A stretch of DNA of 64,000 nt from Eucalyptus grandis (lineage: Eukaryota > Streptophyta > Magnoliopsida > Myrtales > Myrtaceae), in assembly GCF_016545825.1 (NCBI RefSeq), contig NC_052615.1, positions 38,031,516-38,095,515 of the forward strand, written 5' to 3'. Shown one piece after another: positions 11,209-23,456 of the stretch. Made by a program: the position numbers and the translations under genes. The stretch's first letter is position 1. Each line of letters begins with the position of its first letter. Under the pieces are notes generated by a model. It worked only from the letters and a program-made list of their open reading frames with translations. It was not told the DNA's origin and searched no databases.

Positions 11209-11964
11209 TAGGGGTAAGCAGTTTTAGGTTCTACATGAAAATTAAAATCTACCCGTAGAAATAGATTCCCTAATTTTTGGAACCTAGAAATTAATTTCCA
11301 TATTGAGGAACTTGGAACCTACCCTTCATTCCTATATAATAAAAAGGGTGGGTGTAAGAATCCACAGCTAATCATTTTCTTCAAGTCACATGCTTTCTAC
11401 CACATTGTTTCAAACGAAGTTTAACCATAGCATTCCTCTAGTTTGGAACTAATATGTAATTGATTCAATTAGGGAATCATGAATAGTCATTTGTCCAGTC
11501 GTTCCATTGGTTTCTAAAGTAGTCTTAAAATGAATAGGTTCTAAGGTTTATTTTAGGATTTACCTAGGTTCCATATACACTCTTAATTGAATAATTCTAG
11601 TGAGTTATCAGCTCTAATGATCATCATTTGCTTCAATTCATTTATCACAACTCATAGTTAGACACACGAAGATTATGAAATTTTAACAAAATAAAAATTT
11701 CAGTCATAGATATTGCCAAAAATAGAAGCTCAAATTAGTACTTTTATATTACACACTCATCATTAGATGCCATAGAATTCTACAAAATCGCGCGAAAACA
11801 CGAAAACTTATTTTAAATTTCGGAGAACCTATTCATCGAAATAGGTTCTCCATTTTTTGGAACCTAAAACCTACCCTACATATACTAGAACCTAGAACTG
11901 GACCACTTTCCATTGGTCCAATTCTTAAATTTTGGATTCTATCCTGAAATCATACTCACCTCTA
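11209..11964. mobile_element. hAT-like non-autonomous TIR element (degenerate)
   Basis: The left end TAGGGGTAAGCAGTTTTAGG resembles the reverse complement of the right end TAGAGGTGAGTATGATTTC. Sub-terminal arms carry repeated ggaacctagaa/ttggaacctaaaacc motifs in inverted orientation. There is no coding capacity. The GGGGTnnGCA-type terminus suggests hAT, but no clean 8-bp target duplication was found. Confidence 0.5.
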
Positions 11965-12764
11965 TGGAGCTATAAATCATTTATTCTTTGCCCCAACATA
12001 GGAAATGTTTTTGTCATTATTAACTAGGGTATTCACGTTATTAACGAGATCGTTGTGCATTGATCGTTGTGCATTTATTTTGTCCATGCGTAAGTTAATA
12101 AATACACATGATCATTAGTGGACGCATTGATTGAAAAGCCAAATGGGTCAGACCTGGCGACCTCCATGTCGGATCATTAGTTTGCATTCGTGTTCGACAC
12201 AACTCACAACCAATGCTACAACAAGAACAAACATTGCAAAGATAATTTGAAAAATCAACTTCAACCGCTTATGAAACCCCTTTCATTTTATCCTTCTCGA
12301 GCGCAAACATTTTTATATTCTTAGACATTGGAAATACGTACGTTCGGCTCGTATGCAGTCACATTGACTGTTTGATTCAAAGTTGGACATATGTAGAGAC
12401 GCATGCATGGCCGTATGCATGCTAGCATCTTCTGCAGAAACTTAAAAATGATCATAAAATGTAAAGAAGATTCTACAATGCACGATCTTGAAGCTAGTGA
12501 GTAAAGACAGTAAGCACATAACGAAAAAGACTATGCAAAGAATAAATAACACTGCAACATGGATTGACCAAACCTCTTTCTATTATGAACACAATTATGT
12601 TCCCGTTAATTTACATCGGGGAAGAATTAAAAAAATAACTTAAAACAAATGGTCAACTCGCGTACTTGTAAATTTGAACTTCTCTTACTTACATAAAAAA
12701 AAAATGGAGGGTAAGAAATCAAGATCATAAATAAATGGAGGGCTAAAGAAAAAAAAAAGAATCC
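11965..12764. other. 3' flank of the C2H2 gene
   Basis: Noncoding. It would contain the 3' untranslated region of the minus-strand zinc-finger gene. Poly-A runs near 12700-12760 are the only evident feature. Confidence 0.5.
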
Positions 12765-14273
12765 TCACTTTGTTGCTTCTTCGGCAGTTGTTGAACCAAT
12801 CCCCACCTGCAACCATGAAGAAGACCCTCCACTCATGTTCACATCCTTGAGTTCGCTCAACTTTGCAAGCTTCACCTTACTCTCTGCTTCATCGTCGACT
12901 GCACTGTGAGTTGTTGCGATGTTACTATCATCATTGTAATTATTGTCCATGTTATTATTCTTTTCATTATCATTCTTGTTGCTGTTGAAGTCATTCTCTT
13001 CCATGTGCTGATTATTATGTTCGCTCTCTTTAGGATGCAGCCCCAGCCATGACTGCAAGTACATCTCTGCGGACACTCGAGCGAACCGGGTGGTGGGGCT
13101 GTGCATCGGGTCGCGCCGGAGGTCATCAGATGGTGCCGGGAGGTTCAGGTCGAGTTTCAGGTTGAGTGGGTCGTCAGGGTCGATGAACTTGCCGGGCATC
13201 TGCTGGATTTGCTCCATCTGTTCATGCAGGTGTTGCAACTTCGCGAGCGCCGGTGCGTCTGCGGGGTTCGACGTTATCCAGTGGCATCTCTTGTGCCCAC
13301 CCAGCGCCTGGCCCGAAGAGAAGACCCGGTGACATATCGAGCACTCGTGCACCTTCGACTTCCTCTTTGAGGTGGACGGCAGCGAGGAGCTGAGGCCATG
13401 GTCGAATGGCGAATTCGATGCCATGGACTTCGTCATGAAGAACTCGTCTTGTGTGATGGCGTCCTCGTCGGGTACCCAGTCGTACGCGTGGTCGACCCTC
13501 GCGGCGAAGCACCCCTTGACCTTCTTGTGGCTTGCTCTATGGCCTCCCAATGCTTGGTGGGAATTAAACACTTTCTTGCATGCTTTGCACTCAAAAAGGC
13601 CCTGGCCTTTATTGGGGATCACCCCTTTGGCCTTGTCCGTGGTGGGTGGTGATCTGAAGGCGAGAGGAGCAATGAAACTTATCGGCCTCCGGCGCTCCTC
13701 GTCCTTGCTCGCCGATGCACACGACTCCTCTGGCTCTGCCGAAGATGGATCCACCATGCCATTAGACAACATCATTAGGCAATTTGCTAGGTCTTCCTCT
13801 TCACTTGACGGGCAATTGGAATTAGCATTATCAACCTTCACTCTCAAGGACCTTTTTCTTTTAGACCACTTGCACCCCCGCCTCCTTGAGACGCCATCCT
13901 CCTCGTCCTCGGATTCTGGGGATGACGAGTACGAGTCGCCGACATCCTCTGAGCCCGCCCCGCACTTACCGTGCTCAAGGAACGACTTCCAAGAGGAGAA
14001 CTCCTTACCGCAGTTCTCGCACGCCCGGCAGCTCTTGAGCCGATTAGGGTTGGCCCGCAGCCCATACATGCGCTTGCTGCTGGGAGGCACGTTGTCCCCG
14101 ATGTTCTTGTCCTCCCAGTTGCTCCCGGGGTCCTCGTCGTCTGTGTGCCCGCCCTCGTCGCCGATCCCGTGGGCCCTCATGTGCCCTCCGAGGGCCCTTC
14201 CGCACATGAAACCCTTCTTGCAGATCTTGCAAAAGTGCTTGAAATTCAGTTGTTGGTCGACAATCAATGCCAT
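12765..14273 (-). CDS. C2H2 zinc-finger transcription factor, ZAT-like, with EAR motif
   Basis: This intronless frame encodes 502 aa. Four C2H2-type fingers are visible: residues 15-35 (GRALGGH core), 85-104 (degenerate, SWKSFLEH core and a Cys replacing the last His), 229-249 (SHQALGGH) and 311-331 (SGQALGGH). The QALGGH core is specific to plant C1-type zinc-finger factors and sets DNA specificity. Basic stretches at 131-141 (RRGCKWSKRKR) and 303-306 could be nuclear signals. LNLKLDLNLP (370-379) is an EAR repression motif of the DLN/LxLxL kind, so the protein probably acts as a nuclear repressor recruiting TOPLESS-type corepressors. An Asn-rich low-complexity stretch covers about 420-450. 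The start ATG precedes the first finger by 14 residues, as in relatives. Family membership is sure; the exact orthologue among multi-finger ZAT proteins is not. Confidence 0.92.
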   Translation of the reverse strand: MALIVDQQLNFKHFCKICKKGFMCGRALGGHMRAHGIGDEGGHTDDEDPGSNWEDKNIGDNVPPSSKRMYGLRANPNRLKSCRACENCGKEFSSWKSFLEHGKCGAGSEDVGDSYSSSPESEDEEDGVSRRRGCKWSKRKRSLRVKVDNANSNCPSSEEEDLANCLMMLSNGMVDPSSAEPEESCASASKDEERRRPISFIAPLAFRSPPTTDKAKGVIPNKGQGLFECKACKKVFNSHQALGGHRASHKKVKGCFAARVDHAYDWVPDEDAITQDEFFMTKSMASNSPFDHGLSSSLPSTSKRKSKVHECSICHRVFSSGQALGGHKRCHWITSNPADAPALAKLQHLHEQMEQIQQMPGKFIDPDDPLNLKLDLNLPAPSDDLRRDPMHSPTTRFARVSAEMYLQSWLGLHPKESEHNNQHMEENDFNSNKNDNEKNNNMDNNYNDDSNIATTHSAVDDEAESKVKLAKLSELKDVNMSGGSSSWLQVGIGSTTAEEATK

Positions 14274-14900
14274 CAGGAGAACCCGATCAATCCTAAGTAA
14301 AGATGCAAACCAAAAAGAAAAAGGAGGCGAAGGAGAAGAAGAAAAGAAGAAGCGAAACCTAAGAGCAGAAGAAGGGTGATGATGAAGAAGATGACGAGGA
14401 TGAGGATGGAGGTGTGTGCTGGAAAGAGATGGAAAGGGAGGGCTTTTTTCTGTGGTTAAGATTGAGACAAAGGAAAAGATGGGTTGGAGTTTGTTCTTTG
14501 TATAGTGAAAGTGGTTGTGAGGTTGTATGGTGAAGCAACGCCAGTCCTAGTTTTTAGTTGTGGTTGTGTGGACAGAGAGAGAGGGAACGAGAAACGATGG
14601 AGAGAAACGAGGTTGTGCTGGGGGAAGAGGGGAGTTGGTGGTGGTGACAAGTGGAGGAGGGCGAGGGGAGGAGGGGGTGGTGGTGGAGACTTTTTCCACG
14701 ACCGTGGAGGGGGTGTTGCTGGAGGTGGCGCCGCCGCAAACGGAGGCGTAAGGACAAGCTGTTCCCGGGGGTAGGGGAGCGGGGTTTGCGGCGGACCGCT
14801 TGTCCCCAGTCAAAAGAACTAAAAATGGGATAAGTGACGAGGGAGTGAGTTCGAGTTGAGTTTGAGTTGAGTGAGGGAGTTGGTTCTAACTGCCACACAC
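14274..14900 (-). promoter_or_regulatory. 5' leader and promoter region of the C2H2 gene
   Basis: Read on the minus strand, the 130 bases before the ATG are strongly CT/TTC-rich, typical of plant leaders. A TATA-like TATACAA lies at 14498-14504, about 225 bases upstream of the start codon. The 14580-14770 part is a strand-asymmetric G-rich tract on the plus strand. Assignment is by position only. Confidence 0.4.
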
Positions 14901-16050
14901 CTATTCATGTCCCTTCCATTCCAAGCCAAGTAAAACTAAAGAGAAATTGAACTCATGCTCCTCCCTGTCTGTCGGTTGGTTCAAGCCGCTTTTCCACAAA
15001 TACAGACATTAGTATTAATAATTTTTTTTCTCTTTTATTTTCCCTCTAATCTCTCTAAATTGCAAGTGTAAGGACAATTTCTTGTCCTAATTTTGGATCT
15101 CTCTTAGTTACTTTTCTTTTGGTCTCTCTTACTAAATTATGTGTGGTCCACATTGACTCGAGAAGTACAAACGAAAGAGTTCCATCTTTTTAATTTTAGG
15201 TTTTTACCAATGATAGAGTTGGTGTATGGAATCGGTCAAAATCACTTGGGAGTTAATTTAGGTAAAGCTGATTGCTATATGTCTAGAAGACATGTGATGA
15301 TGCAATGACACCTTCTGGTATTGTCACCAAAGGGAAGCCACATGACTTCCGAGTTTTCTGCCCTTCCATTAGTTTTTTTCCAAGTATAGAAAAACCTTGG
15401 ATCACTAGTGTATGATTTACTTATAATTTTAAAGATTAAACAATACTCGTCGATTATGATATAATTTGATAGTAGTTATCGTTTTTGTTCCAAGAAATTT
15501 TCATGGTTCATCTATACTAAATAAATTTTGTTCCCCAAAGCTTAAATCTCCCACCGAAACAATTGAAAAATTTATGGGAAATTTTATCGAGCCATTCATA
15601 ATCAATTAAATTGGCCATGCCATCTTCCATAGTTCGATATAGGGGAAGATAACACAAATTATCTTTGAATTTTAATCATGAACTTTTGAATATTTTCATA
15701 TATTTTAGGAATTGTATTAAACATTTACTACTGATTCAGAGATTACAATGAATAAACTAAAAGTTAAGGAATGACATTACACATGAGACCAAAGTTCAAA
15801 GACCACATTAAATCAATTAAAAGTTAAAAGGCGAGATTGCACACTGGATCAAAATTTATGAGCTTTTTGTGCTATTGTGCCTTTGATGTGAGAAGGAAGG
15901 AATTCAAAAAATGTGGTTACAATTTCACCCTAAATTAAAATTACTAGAAAACGACATGTATTTTATAACTTTAGCATTTCTCCTCATGCAAAAGAACATC
16001 AGATAGGGCGATAAAGAAATGAGGCGTGCGCCCCTTTACATATATCTATA
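14901..16050. other. Noncoding stretch with one MITE-like repeat
   Basis: No gene is seen. Bases about 15641-15890 are a MITE-like unit of the tandem-sentence type also seen at 29.2 and 33.9 kb. It begins near aagataacacaaattatc and ends near ttttgtgctattgtgcc, with inverted arms built of attaaac/caattaaaag words. Confidence 0.45.
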
Positions 16051-17480
16051 TCTATACCTATTATAAAAGTATGAACACTCAGCCTATTTTCTAGACTTTT
16101 TCAATTTTCAATTTTTCCCTAAACACATATAATGTGTGACATTTCGATTCCAACTATGCCATCACCTCATTTAAAGGTCAGCCTGTTTTGTAATTTTCGG
16201 TAATGTCTTAAAAGGCATCTCGTCTAAATTTTTTCTACTTCCATTTCTAACTCTCAATAAAACTATTTTGAAACGCTAATCTCAACGAAACTAATGCTAA
16301 ATCTTGCTAAAAAAAATACTATCAAAGACCTCCATTTTTCTTTGCTTTTATTGATCTAATTTGGTTCTTACTTTCCTTATTCTACTTCACTTTAATTGCT
16401 CATCATTGTGGCCGTCATTAATTATATACCTCCAAATAACTAAAGAAAAATTAAGCTGAAGCAAACATTTACATAAGTTATTTCAGGCATATTAAGATGT
16501 GTATTTATTTAAATAAAAAGGGTGAAAAAGAGAAAGCATATATTTTTACTATGTCAATGAATTATGTAATCTTATAGGTCTTGATTACAGGATTAATCAT
16601 ATCTAACTATCTTTTTTTATTAACTTTATACTGATCTAATTTTGATCTTAGTTTCTTTGTTCAATTTCACTTCACTTGCCCTTTTCCTGTTCATGATCAT
16701 CGCCCTCATGAGTTCCATTCATCGTAATAACCAATAAAAATTAACATAAGTTATCGGAAAATTCTTATAATATATAATTCAATAATTAAAAATAGAAAAA
16801 AGAGGAAATATATATCATTACTGTATATTAATAAATGAATCGAATATATTGTAGTTTATAGTGAAATTCAATTTGTTTAATCCTATTCAAGTATTTTAAA
16901 GTTAAAGTCAGGATAAGAGTATTTAAATTTGAATTAACCCACTTCTTAGTAAATATTATGCATGTTAATCTTATTAATAAATTTTACATATCCAATTACA
17001 TTTGGAATCAATATTATTTTTGTATCTATTATATTATAGTTAAAAGTCAGATATAAGATAACATTCACTCATGTGCTCGCCATGTGGCACTTAATATTAC
17101 TTCTACGATTGTTACTTGGCAAGTCACAAGATGTAATTGTGCCGCATACCCCATATTCAACCAATTCGCAATAGTTCAATGATTTGTCATCCTCAAACTT
17201 CTATAACTAATTAAATATTAATGTAATCTTAAATGTATCCGACCAACAAAATAGTTAAAAGATAAAATATCTTGAAATGAGTTTTTATTATCCTTCGCAA
17301 ACATTTATCTCTTTGCACTTATCTCCTTGATTTTAAGTATGAAGGGAAAAACAAATAAAGATGAAGTATCTTGAAATATACTTTATGCATACAAATTTCA
17401 AATTAAGTCAACGAGGGATATATATCTCATTATATAATCCTAAGTAGAAGAGGAAACCGTCTAAGTTTCTCCATTTAGTG
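16051..17480 (+). mobile_element. Possible Helitron-type element (5' end only)
   Basis: The sequence TCTATACCTATTATAAAAG at 16051 matches the usual 5' terminus of plant Helitrons (TC followed by a TATTATAAAAG-like block). The interior contains a diverged duplication of about 275 bp (roughly 16330-16600 and 16605-16850, both with tgatctaattttg and tcaatttcacttcac words). I could not find a convincing 3' hairpin with CTRR, so the right boundary is a guess, and no Rep/helicase frame exists. Confidence 0.35.
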
Positions 17481-18640
17481 TGCCATCTCCACATGCTTCT
17501 CCTCCTTTGTGTAAAATATTTTGTGACTTAGTGCACTGATACTCCAAGCTTTATGCTTCTTATTATGTATCATTAAAGAAAGTTTAGCCATGACTGATCA
17601 AGCACTCTTACAAATGGCGTGATATAAGCACTAAAATGATCATTTTCACATATGTTTGTGTCCTGACGTTTGTATCCGTTTATGTCATTTCGTTTAAGAC
17701 TCATCCTAAAACTTACCCTGCTATGCAAGTTCATTTTTGTTAATAGTAGGAGGAACGAAAACTATAATACAAAAGATATGAAAAGTTATTGAACATCATT
17801 TTCTTTAAAAAATTATGTTTGGGAATATATGAAAAATCGGAGGAATTAAAGTGTGGTGGAATATAGAGAAAGTATTTAAATTTTGAAAAATTAGAACATA
17901 CATTGCCGGCGAAACGTAAACATTATCCAAACGGAGTTATCCATCCTTAATTTGAGCGAGAGATTGTATTATACAACCCTCAAATCAAGGGTGGATTACA
18001 CTGTCTGTACTAAGTTTTTTACACCACCTGTATGCTATAATATATACTGAAATTTTGTGAGAATGAGATGGAGGGAAAACTTTGAATTTGTGGGGGCTTC
18101 TCTAGGCATTTTCTTTCCTTGATGCTCCCAAACAACGCCTAAACATATGATAAAAATCCGTGATATTATTGATAGAGTCTAAAATGATGACATCGTGTGT
18201 TTACATCAATCGTATTATAAATAATAAAACTTGAATAATACAACAGGGTCGTTTCAATTGAATGATTTTATAAAAATATAGCTTTTGTAGTAATTGAATT
18301 TCATAGCTATTTTCTCTAGATTTAAAAGAAATTGCAAACACTTATCTTCGCAAATATGATATTAAATAATCATTTTTGGCGTATCACTAATAATTGAGAG
18401 GTTACATCATTAAATGACAAAGGAAAAGATATCAAAGTAAAATAAAATAAAATGAAAATAGTTTTACCCAAGTATAAGAAGAGATGTGTTTATTCGTACA
18501 TAATTTGTTTTACTTCAAAAAATAAAAATAAAAGTACAAGTAATCTTTTTCAAATTCAGCAAAAGTCCAAGATACGACAAATTTCTATTGAAAAAGACAC
18601 TGTTCATCAATACTTTCCGGCCTAGACTTCTCAGATGATC
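17481..18640. other. AT-rich noncoding stretch
   Basis: I see no genes or clear repeats here. Confidence 0.5.
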
Positions 18641-18990
18641 GTCAAAGAGTTGAGATTTCACGATGGCGGGACCCGAGAACTTCAAGTTGGTCTTAAGCGC
18701 TGTGATTAGCCAGTAATCTCCGGATTAAGCAAAGTCATTTGCTTCCGTCAGCGCCACTGGTTTTAGTCTTTAATCAGTCGCTCATCATTCGCTTGCTTCG
18801 GATCAAAGCATTCGAGTAAACCTACCCCCACTCGCTTAATTAAGGAGCGACAGGGATTAATTGAGGAGAGAAGTGAGGCACCGACTGCTAAAAAGCAAGA
18901 AGCCCTTTTTGCTTCGCCACCCGTCGCATTCGCGATTTGTTGTTTTCCCGATGTACCGACTGGGTGTGAATCCACTTCACCACAACCTTC
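18641..18990. other. GC-richer block, possible organellar (mitochondrial) insertion
   Basis: About 350 bp differ sharply in composition from the AT-rich flanks. Words such as gattagccagtaatctccgg and agcaagaagccctttttgct have the style of plant mitochondrial intergenic DNA. A minus-strand open frame of 70 codons (18763-18975) is not a protein I recognise. The organellar origin is an inference from composition alone. Confidence 0.25.
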
Positions 18991-20550
18991 GATAGGCTTG
19001 TTAAAATGGATTTTAAATACATCTATTAACCCATATTGGAAAGGCTAAATTACTATATGATTCAGTTATAAATAGTAAATGAGTTATAAATGAATTTAGA
19101 ATTATAAAACCCAAAATAATATGAGTGTTAAATGAGTTCGTAACTTATTTAGACGTAACTCACATTTATGACTCTATTTTCAATCTGTCTCGCCCTCACT
19201 CAATTTTGTGCTCGCTCCCTCTGCACTTTCACCTCCGTTTTAGTATAAATTTTCTTAGAAAGATTTAATTATGAAAATATTTTAACAATATAGGTCAGGT
19301 CGGATATGAGTTTAGTCAATATGGGTCACTAGTTTATATTGCATATAAATGAGTTAAATGCGTTAATTTCGATTGGATCATTTTCAATCCAACCAACCTA
19401 TTTGACAGGTCTAATCATAAATCACATGAGTACATGTTGGGTCCATCAAAATCAATGGCTTTAAATACACGGGATTCGCACGTATCCAATACATCTCAAA
19501 TATTTCTTTACCCCATTTTGGAGAAAAACTTGCTAGTTTCTGAATTTACTAATCTGAATCTTAGTCGTTAGTTATGTGGATCTCTATGTGAGACCCACCC
19601 TAAATTTGTATGAGCAATTATCATGATCGATCTCATTTAGTGAATAATCAAAGACAAAATCTCCCTCCCTTTCAAAACGATACTCGATCGGGCAATAACT
19701 TCAAGGCCAATCTCATTTGGGTTTGGGTTTCCCTCAATTGATCTCCATCGTTGATCATGTGGGTCCCATATAGATTTAATGTGAACAAATCATATGATCA
19801 AGGGCAAAGATAAACCGAGTCACTCCACCTTGATATGTACAAGTATTTTCTGTAATTGGGGCCTGATTTGTAAGTGACCTGACCGCGCGTCATTCCAGAG
19901 AGTGAGACCGTTTGAGACCAAGCTTTCATGTCCGTAAAAGTTGTCCCCACTGAAATTTGACTTTCTTTCATTAATTTATACTAAAATATTGACCCAATAA
20001 TTATCGCGGGAACAAAAAATAATTTAACGATCACAACGATATCAATGTGTTTAATACATTGAAAATGATATTGTAGCTTACTTAAATAATTTTATAATTT
20101 TTCAACATTTGTAGCGCTCTCAATAAATTTCAGTGGATCTAAATACATTTTTAAAGTACAAGTTTAGACGGTTTTACATTCTTTTTTCAATATATTTTCC
20201 CTTTAGTCAACCGATGATAGATTATGTTTATATGTAAGCATATGTGACAAATTTAGAGTTGGGAGATTTATTAAAATGATTAATTCGAGGAATATCCATG
20301 TTTTGTCACAATAATCCTAAGGATAATAAACGATATACTATGTTAACTTTAAAGGTTTTGATGAGTTAATTAGTTAAAAAAATAATTAAGAAACTATTGT
20401 CTCACTTGTAAATAGTGAATTCACGATAATGTATTTGCAGTATTCACATGCAATCATTGTCATTAGAATTTCGAAGTTATATGTCAATAGTGTAAACTAA
20501 TTTATTTATTTTTGGAATTTAAATATAAATTTTCAACTTATAAATTATTA
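18991..20550. other. AT-rich noncoding stretch
   Basis: No gene or confident element is visible. Confidence 0.5.
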
Positions 20551-20561
20551 ACATCAAAGTT

Positions 20562-22126
20562 ACAACCGGCCGCGGTGGCTCCGCTGGATAAGGCCCTGCT
20601 GATCCTCAACCCAGAGGTGAAGGGTTCAAAACTCGGGGAGAGCGCTAAGTGTATTAAGGGCGCGCATGACAAAATTTCTGTTTCTCGATTTCTCTGTTTC
20701 TTTGTTCCCCGGAATAGGTTTGGAACATAAATCCGTTTGGTAACGCAATTTGATTTCTCTATTTCTAAAATAGATTTCTATTCCAGAAATAGAGAAATTG
20801 AAGAAATCAGAAGCTGAAATTTTTAACTTCTCAGTTTTTGAAATAGAAATTAGAAATTGAAATCAAACCATATAAAAGAATCTTGCAACTTTCTTGCTAA
20901 CTTAATTCACTCATAACCACAACTTCACAAATTATTGCTAATTTTCATTTTCTTATTTTGCTCGTGTTTTTTTTTTTTTTTTTTTTGCATTTTTTTTTCA
21001 ATTTTTTTGATAACTTCCTCTTTAGGATGAAAGGCAATTGAATGGGTCCCCAATTTTAAAAAACGACCAAAGTTCTTAAATGCTTACTTAAAAACAATGG
21101 AGCTCTTTCCTCCTAGAAAAGGCACGCGCATGGCTAGTTGAAGAAAAAGTTCTTACGTAATAAATAAATAAAAAACATGCCTAGAAATTTAACATTATTT
21201 TTTTACGAATTCAAAATTCTTGCAAAATCAAAATAATTTGATTGTTACACAATCTTGAATTTTAATTCGAAGGCAAGAGATTCAAGAGAATCTCTCTCTT
21301 TGCTATGCAAAGGCCATTAAAGGTTCATTGAGCAACAATAAAGAAATTAGGGATAAACAACTGGATTGATTCAATTCGAGAATCAAAATAAACCGACATT
21401 CCCCCGATTGGTTCCTAACCATAAACATTACTTTAAGATAGAATTCTCATATATTCCTTTACACCATTAATTTTATTTTGTTGATAATCTTGTATAATAC
21501 TAGTTTTTGATAAAATGACAAGGCTGTATAAGCGCCATTGATGGCACCCATATTCATGCTTCCGCAATACTTGTTTGAACCTAGGCAGGATGGGCTTGCA
21601 AACAATATATTGACAGATGAGGGAAACCAAATTAATACGCTTAGGAAAACAATTGCTAATAAAATGGCAAGGGATAATAATATGCCAGAAATTCTATGAA
21701 ATTGTATTTTCAACTTTTGTAATGTATTAGTATTATTTCGATTATTATTTTGTATTTGAGGATTTCCCATGTTGTTTTAGTATTATTTCGACTATTATTT
21801 TGTATTTTAGGATTTCCTATGTTGTTATCTAATCAATTTTTATTTCTAGAAATAGAAATTTTGTTATATTATCAAACGGATTTCTATTTCAGAAATAGAA
21901 ATTTTGAGTCGTTATCAAACAGGTTTCTTTGCTCGAAACTTGTCCTAATAGAAATTAAGAAATTGATTTCTGGCTAGAAATCAATTTCTGTTTCAGAAGT
22001 TTTGTCATGCGCAGCCTAAGTGTGACTCAGGGGTGGTGGGTCCTTCTGCTTAAGTGTCACATGGGGGTTTACGACGTGGCTATCGGCTGCAAGCCGGTTC
22101 CTCCAGCATCAAAAAAAAAAAAAAAA
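20562..22126 (+). mobile_element. tRNA-derived SINE, interrupted by a nested TIR element
   Basis: The left part (20562-20653) carries a box-A-like TGGCTCCGCTGG and a box-B-like GGTTCAAAACTC about 40 bp apart, the RNA polymerase III promoter layout of tRNA-type SINEs. The right part (22017-22126) ends in a 16-base poly-A tail. The direct repeat ATCAAAGTT flanks the whole unit (20553-20561 and 22126-22134), a target duplication. Without the 1.36-kb insertion the SINE would be about 200 bp. It has no protein. Confidence 0.78.
20654..22016. mobile_element. Non-autonomous TIR element nested in the SINE
   Basis: The termini contain GCGCATGACAAAAYTTCTG in opposite orientation (near 20663 and ending near 22012). 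They are followed inward by further inverted arms of ttctatttctagaaatag words about 200-250 bp long. The flanks taagtgta (20646-20653) and taagtgtg (22017-22024) match at 7 of 8 positions, suggesting an 8-bp hAT-type target duplication. The interior holds no transposase. The duplicated octamer lies inside SINE sequence, so this insertion came after the SINE. Confidence 0.72.
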
Positions 22127-22610
22127 TCAAAGTTCGTAACTGCACAGCAAGTTACATGACATTGTGATCATGAAAATATTTTATAGGAAGAAAAATGATA
22201 GAATATAATTTGAAAAATAATGTAAAGGAAATTTAATATAAAAAAACAAAGTGATAGAAAGGAGGAGGAAGGCATGGGATTGAAGTGAAAGTCAATATGA
22301 ATTAGTGAAATGAAATTTAAAAGGGGAAAAAACGAAGAAAGGAGGGAGGCTATGAAATGTGTGATATGTCCTCCTTAAAATGTCTCTTGATGTATGGATT
22401 AGATAAATAGATATATAATTCTTTTATTTTCCTAAAGATACATTAGTAATCGAAAATTCAAAACACAAGGAAGAAGAATTAAAAAAAAAAAGAGAGATAA
22501 AAAGTGAGAGGCTATAGGTAATGAAAGAGGGTGGTGCAGCCTACTCTACCCGAGGAGAGTTTATTAATTTTTTTTTGGAAAAAGTAAAAAAAAAAATCAT
22601 AAACTTATTA

Positions 22611-23061
22611 GGGTTAATATCCTGAAAAACCCCAAACTGTACACTTGTGACAAATTTACCCCAAACTAATTTTTTGCCCACCCAAAACCCCAAACTGATA
22701 TACCTTTGACAAATTTACTCCAAACTAGTACATTTGTGACAAATTTACCCTCTGTTAGTTTTCATTAAATTTTACTGTCAAATTATTATGTTAAATGACA
22801 CGTGACAGTTGACCGATATACCAATTTGGGATTTTACGCTCTATTTGTCACAATTTACAATTTTTATGATTTTTTTATGGTATTAGTCCAATTTAGCGGA
22901 GGATATATTTGTCACGAATTTACTAATTTGGGATTTTTTGCTGTCAAATAAATTAGTTTTTGGTAAATTCGTCATAAATGTACCAGTTTAGGGTTTTTTA
23001 TAGTCAATGGAGGTAAATTTATCACGATGTACCAGTTTAAGGTTTTTTAGGGTATTAACCC
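22611..23061. mobile_element. Mutator-like MITE with perfect 9-bp target duplication
   Basis: The terminal inverted repeats are GGGTTAATATCCTGAAAAACC on the left and the complement of GGTTTTTTAGGGTATTAACCC on the right (differing at two places). AACTTATTA flanks both ends exactly (22602-22610 and 23062-23070). Nine-base duplications are the hallmark of Mutator-like transposition. The interior is made of repeated words such as ccccaaact, tgacaaatttac and their complements. There is no open frame of interest. Confidence 0.85.
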
Positions 23062-23456
23062 AACTTATTATATTGATATCAATTCGGTCAAAAAAATTTA
23101 ATTAAAACAATTTAATCCTAAAAATTTTCGAATTAATAATAATTCAGTCCATCTAGCCAATTTAGTTCCAAAATTGCTAACGTGAATGCTAGTGGTCCTA
23201 CATAGCACGACCAATGCTAACGTTGATAAATTTTTCAACTTTTAAATATTTTTCATAACTTTTTTTTTCTGTTTTCTCTTTTATTTTCTTTCTTTTTCCC
23301 TCTTTTTGTACACTATTAGCGGGCAAGGTCACCAACTGACCATCACCAACCACAAACGAGGGCCAATGACCCTCATCTGGTCTGGGCAAGGGCCTCTACG
23401 CCCTTGCTCAAGGGTCACAACGCCCTTGCCTGAATTTGGGCGAGGGTGCAGAGGCT

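Noticed and set aside
13372..14379. 335-codon plus-strand frame
   Set aside because: It is antisense to the C2H2 zinc-finger gene, which has clear domains; no domain is seen in the plus frame.
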